From the NCBI GenBank assembly GCA_947259915.1, contig CAMYOC010000049.1:62001-126000 (forward strand): a stretch of DNA of 64,000 nt, in the 5' to 3' direction. The notes under the pieces are model-generated. The model did no database searches. It worked only from the letters and a program-made list of their open reading frames with translations, and was not told the DNA's origin. The position numbers were made by a program, and so were the translations under genes. The DNA comes from an uncultured Gammaproteobacteria bacterium (GTDB lineage: Bacteria; Pseudomonadota; Gammaproteobacteria; Steroidobacterales; XN24). Positions 63,028-64,000 of this stretch are shown here, one piece after another (position 1 is the first letter of the stretch; the number at the start of each line of letters is the position of its first letter).

Positions 63028-63252
63028 CTATTGCCTCGCCTGTCCCTGCTCGAACCGGTCACTCAGTTGCTGATCCAATTCGCTGCCGGATTTCGCCAAC
63101 AGCGGATCGGTCTTGCCCTGGTACTCGCCCGGCTTGTAGAAGGTGACGGGCTCACCGCAGCCGGACAAGGCGAGCAGCGCTGTCGCGCTGATCGCCAGGC
63201 CCAGCTTCCGCAGCTTACCCTCGAACGCTGACGTGTCGTCTGCAGGTCTCAA
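63028..63252 (-). CDS. Small lipoprotein in the formate dehydrogenase operon
   Basis: A protein of 74 residues with a lipobox LALSGC (Cys32) after a hydrophobic segment, then PVTFYKPGEYQGKTDPLLAK. The length and the VxxYKPGxYQGKxD pattern fit small proteins found between fdhB and fdhC in several proteobacteria. The gene overlaps the fdhB stop by 4 bp. Its role is unknown; a maturation or anchoring function for the periplasmic dehydrogenase is possible. Confidence 0.8.
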   Translation of the reverse strand: MRPADDTSAFEGKLRKLGLAISATALLALSGCGEPVTFYKPGEYQGKTDPLLAKSGSELDQQLSDRFEQGQARQ

Positions 63253-63842
63253 GCGTCCCGCTCCCCGTAGGCGGCATCCCAGCCCCAGTTATCCGGGCGC
63301 CCGCCGCGACGCGTGATCCGCTCGCGGTAAATGTCGGCAACCATATCGCCGTCGCCGCCCAGCAGGGCTTTGGTGGCACACATCTCGGCACAGGCCGGCA
63401 ATTTGCCCTGGGCCAGACGGTTGCTGCCGTACTTCTCGAACTCGGCGGCGGAGTTGTCTTCTTCCGGTCCGCCGGAGCAGAAGGTGCACTTGTCCATCTT
63501 GCCACGAACCCCGAAGGCCTCCTGCTGAGGATACTGGGGCGCGCCGAACGGGCAGGCATAGAAGCAGTAGCCGCAGCCGATACACAGGTCCTTGTCGTGC
63601 AGCACCACGCCGTCGTCGGTGGTGTAGAAGCAGTCCACGGGACACACCGCGGCACAGGGCGCGTCGGTGCAATGCATACAGGCGACTGAAATAGACTTCT
63701 CGCCGGGAACACCATCGTCCAGGGTGACTACCCTGCGTCGGTTGATGCCCCAGGGCACCTCGTTCTCGTTCTTACAGGCGGTGACACAGCCGTTGCACTC
63801 GATGCAGCGCTCGGAATCACACAAAAACTTCATTCGTGCCAT
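63249..63842 (-). CDS. fdhB: Formate dehydrogenase beta (Fe-S) subunit
   Basis: A protein of 197 residues with four 4Fe-4S clusters: CIECNGCVTACKNENEVPWG, CMHCTDAPCAAVCPVDCFY, CIGCGYCFYACPFGAPQYP, and CTFC paired with CAEMCATKALL. It belongs to the FDH beta group of periplasmic formate dehydrogenases (Fdh3B-type). The stop overlaps the small lipoprotein gene. The start follows the fdhA stop by 12 bp. Confidence 0.96.
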   Translation of the reverse strand: MARMKFLCDSERCIECNGCVTACKNENEVPWGINRRRVVTLDDGVPGEKSISVACMHCTDAPCAAVCPVDCFYTTDDGVVLHDKDLCIGCGYCFYACPFGAPQYPQQEAFGVRGKMDKCTFCSGGPEEDNSAAEFEKYGSNRLAQGKLPACAEMCATKALLGGDGDMVADIYRERITRRGGRPDNWGWDAAYGERDA

Positions 63843-63854
63843 GGTCGTGATCTC

Positions 63855-64000
63855 CTAGGCTGCGGTTATGTTGCACAGGCTGGCTTTGGATTCCTGCATC
63901 TGCGTCACCGAGTCGTAACCATAGGTGAATACAGAGTTACAGGCCTCGCCCCGGACATACGGTGCCGCGCCTTCCGGATACTTGTCGAGCAGGTCTTTGC
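63855..64000 (-). CDS. fdhA: Formate dehydrogenase alpha subunit, C-terminal end (cut by window)
   Basis: The minus strand reads in one frame from the window edge to a TAG at 63857-63855 and ends [19 protein letters not shown]. The sequence ([33 protein letters not shown]) matches the C-terminus of the molybdopterin/selenocysteine- or Cys-type FdhA catalytic subunit of periplasmic formate dehydrogenases. Only 48 residues are visible, so cofactor residues cannot be checked. Confidence 0.8.
   Translation of the reverse strand, partial: KDLLDKYPEGAAPYVRGEACNSVFTYGYDSVTQMQESKASLCNITAA

Noticed and set aside
1-64000. CRISPR array, insertion sequence or prophage
   Set aside because: No regularly spaced repeats, transposase, terminal inverted repeats or phage genes were seen.

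Overview
The window is a GC-rich, gene-dense chromosomal segment of a gammaproteobacterium. Evidence for this is the gene order miaB-phoH-ybeY-corC-lnt-leuS-lptE and holA-nadD-rsfS-rlmH-maf-rng-yhdP-nitrilase-tldD, the ubiquinone genes ubiG and coq7, a cAMP-type Crp, and rplM-rpsI. I cannot name the genus. I saw no insertion sequence, prophage or CRISPR array. The only structural RNA gene found is one tRNA-Gln.

Region 1 (1-8215) is an accessory 'light and redox' neighbourhood in three transcription units. On the minus strand are ubiG, a LitR/CarH-like MerR regulator and a truncated FAD oxidoreductase. On the plus strand are an SDR, a DUF2256 mini-protein and a DUF427 protein. On the minus strand again are a secreted fasciclin protein, a HiPIP, an unusual photolyase/cryptochrome homologue whose alpha/beta domain appears to follow its FAD domain, and a CIA30 protein. 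The SDR and fasciclin promoters share direct TGTCTA repeats upstream of a TTGACA-N16-TAGNAT core, so the MerR protein may control both. A secreted protein with an internal duplication ends this region.

Region 2 (8242-19946) holds a membrane zinc peptidase, a four-repeat DUF4397 lipoprotein, a duplicated terminator/tRNA-end segment with tRNA-Gln, rpsI-rplM, a thioredoxin-like ferredoxin, a DUF481 outer-membrane protein, a GlcF-like Fe-S protein, coq7, crp, trpG/pabA, rpe, djlA, an unknown protein, purC, and a decayed substrate-binding-protein gene.

Region 3 (20070-38799) holds yihY, pmbA, a class V aminotransferase coupled to yjgA, purE-purK, an AAA-FHA fusion, and the long minus-strand run tldD, nitrilase, yhdP, rng, maf, rlmH, rsfS, nadD, holA. 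TldD and PmbA together form a peptide-processing protease.

Region 4 (38878-43790) is a roughly 5 kb block between holA and lptE, which are normally adjacent. It is rich in zinc-related genes: an M23 peptidase, a Zur box, zur, a MerC-like membrane protein, a zinc-ribbon protein and a HExxH protein, with DUF2891, HIT and LEA2 genes between them.

Region 5 (43787-64000) is lptE, leuS, lnt, corC, ybeY, phoH and miaB, then a fused sulfate adenylyltransferase/APS kinase, ssb divergent from uvrA, a membrane protein, gamma-glutamyltransferase, an SLC13-like permease, and the distal end of a formate dehydrogenase operon that runs off the window.
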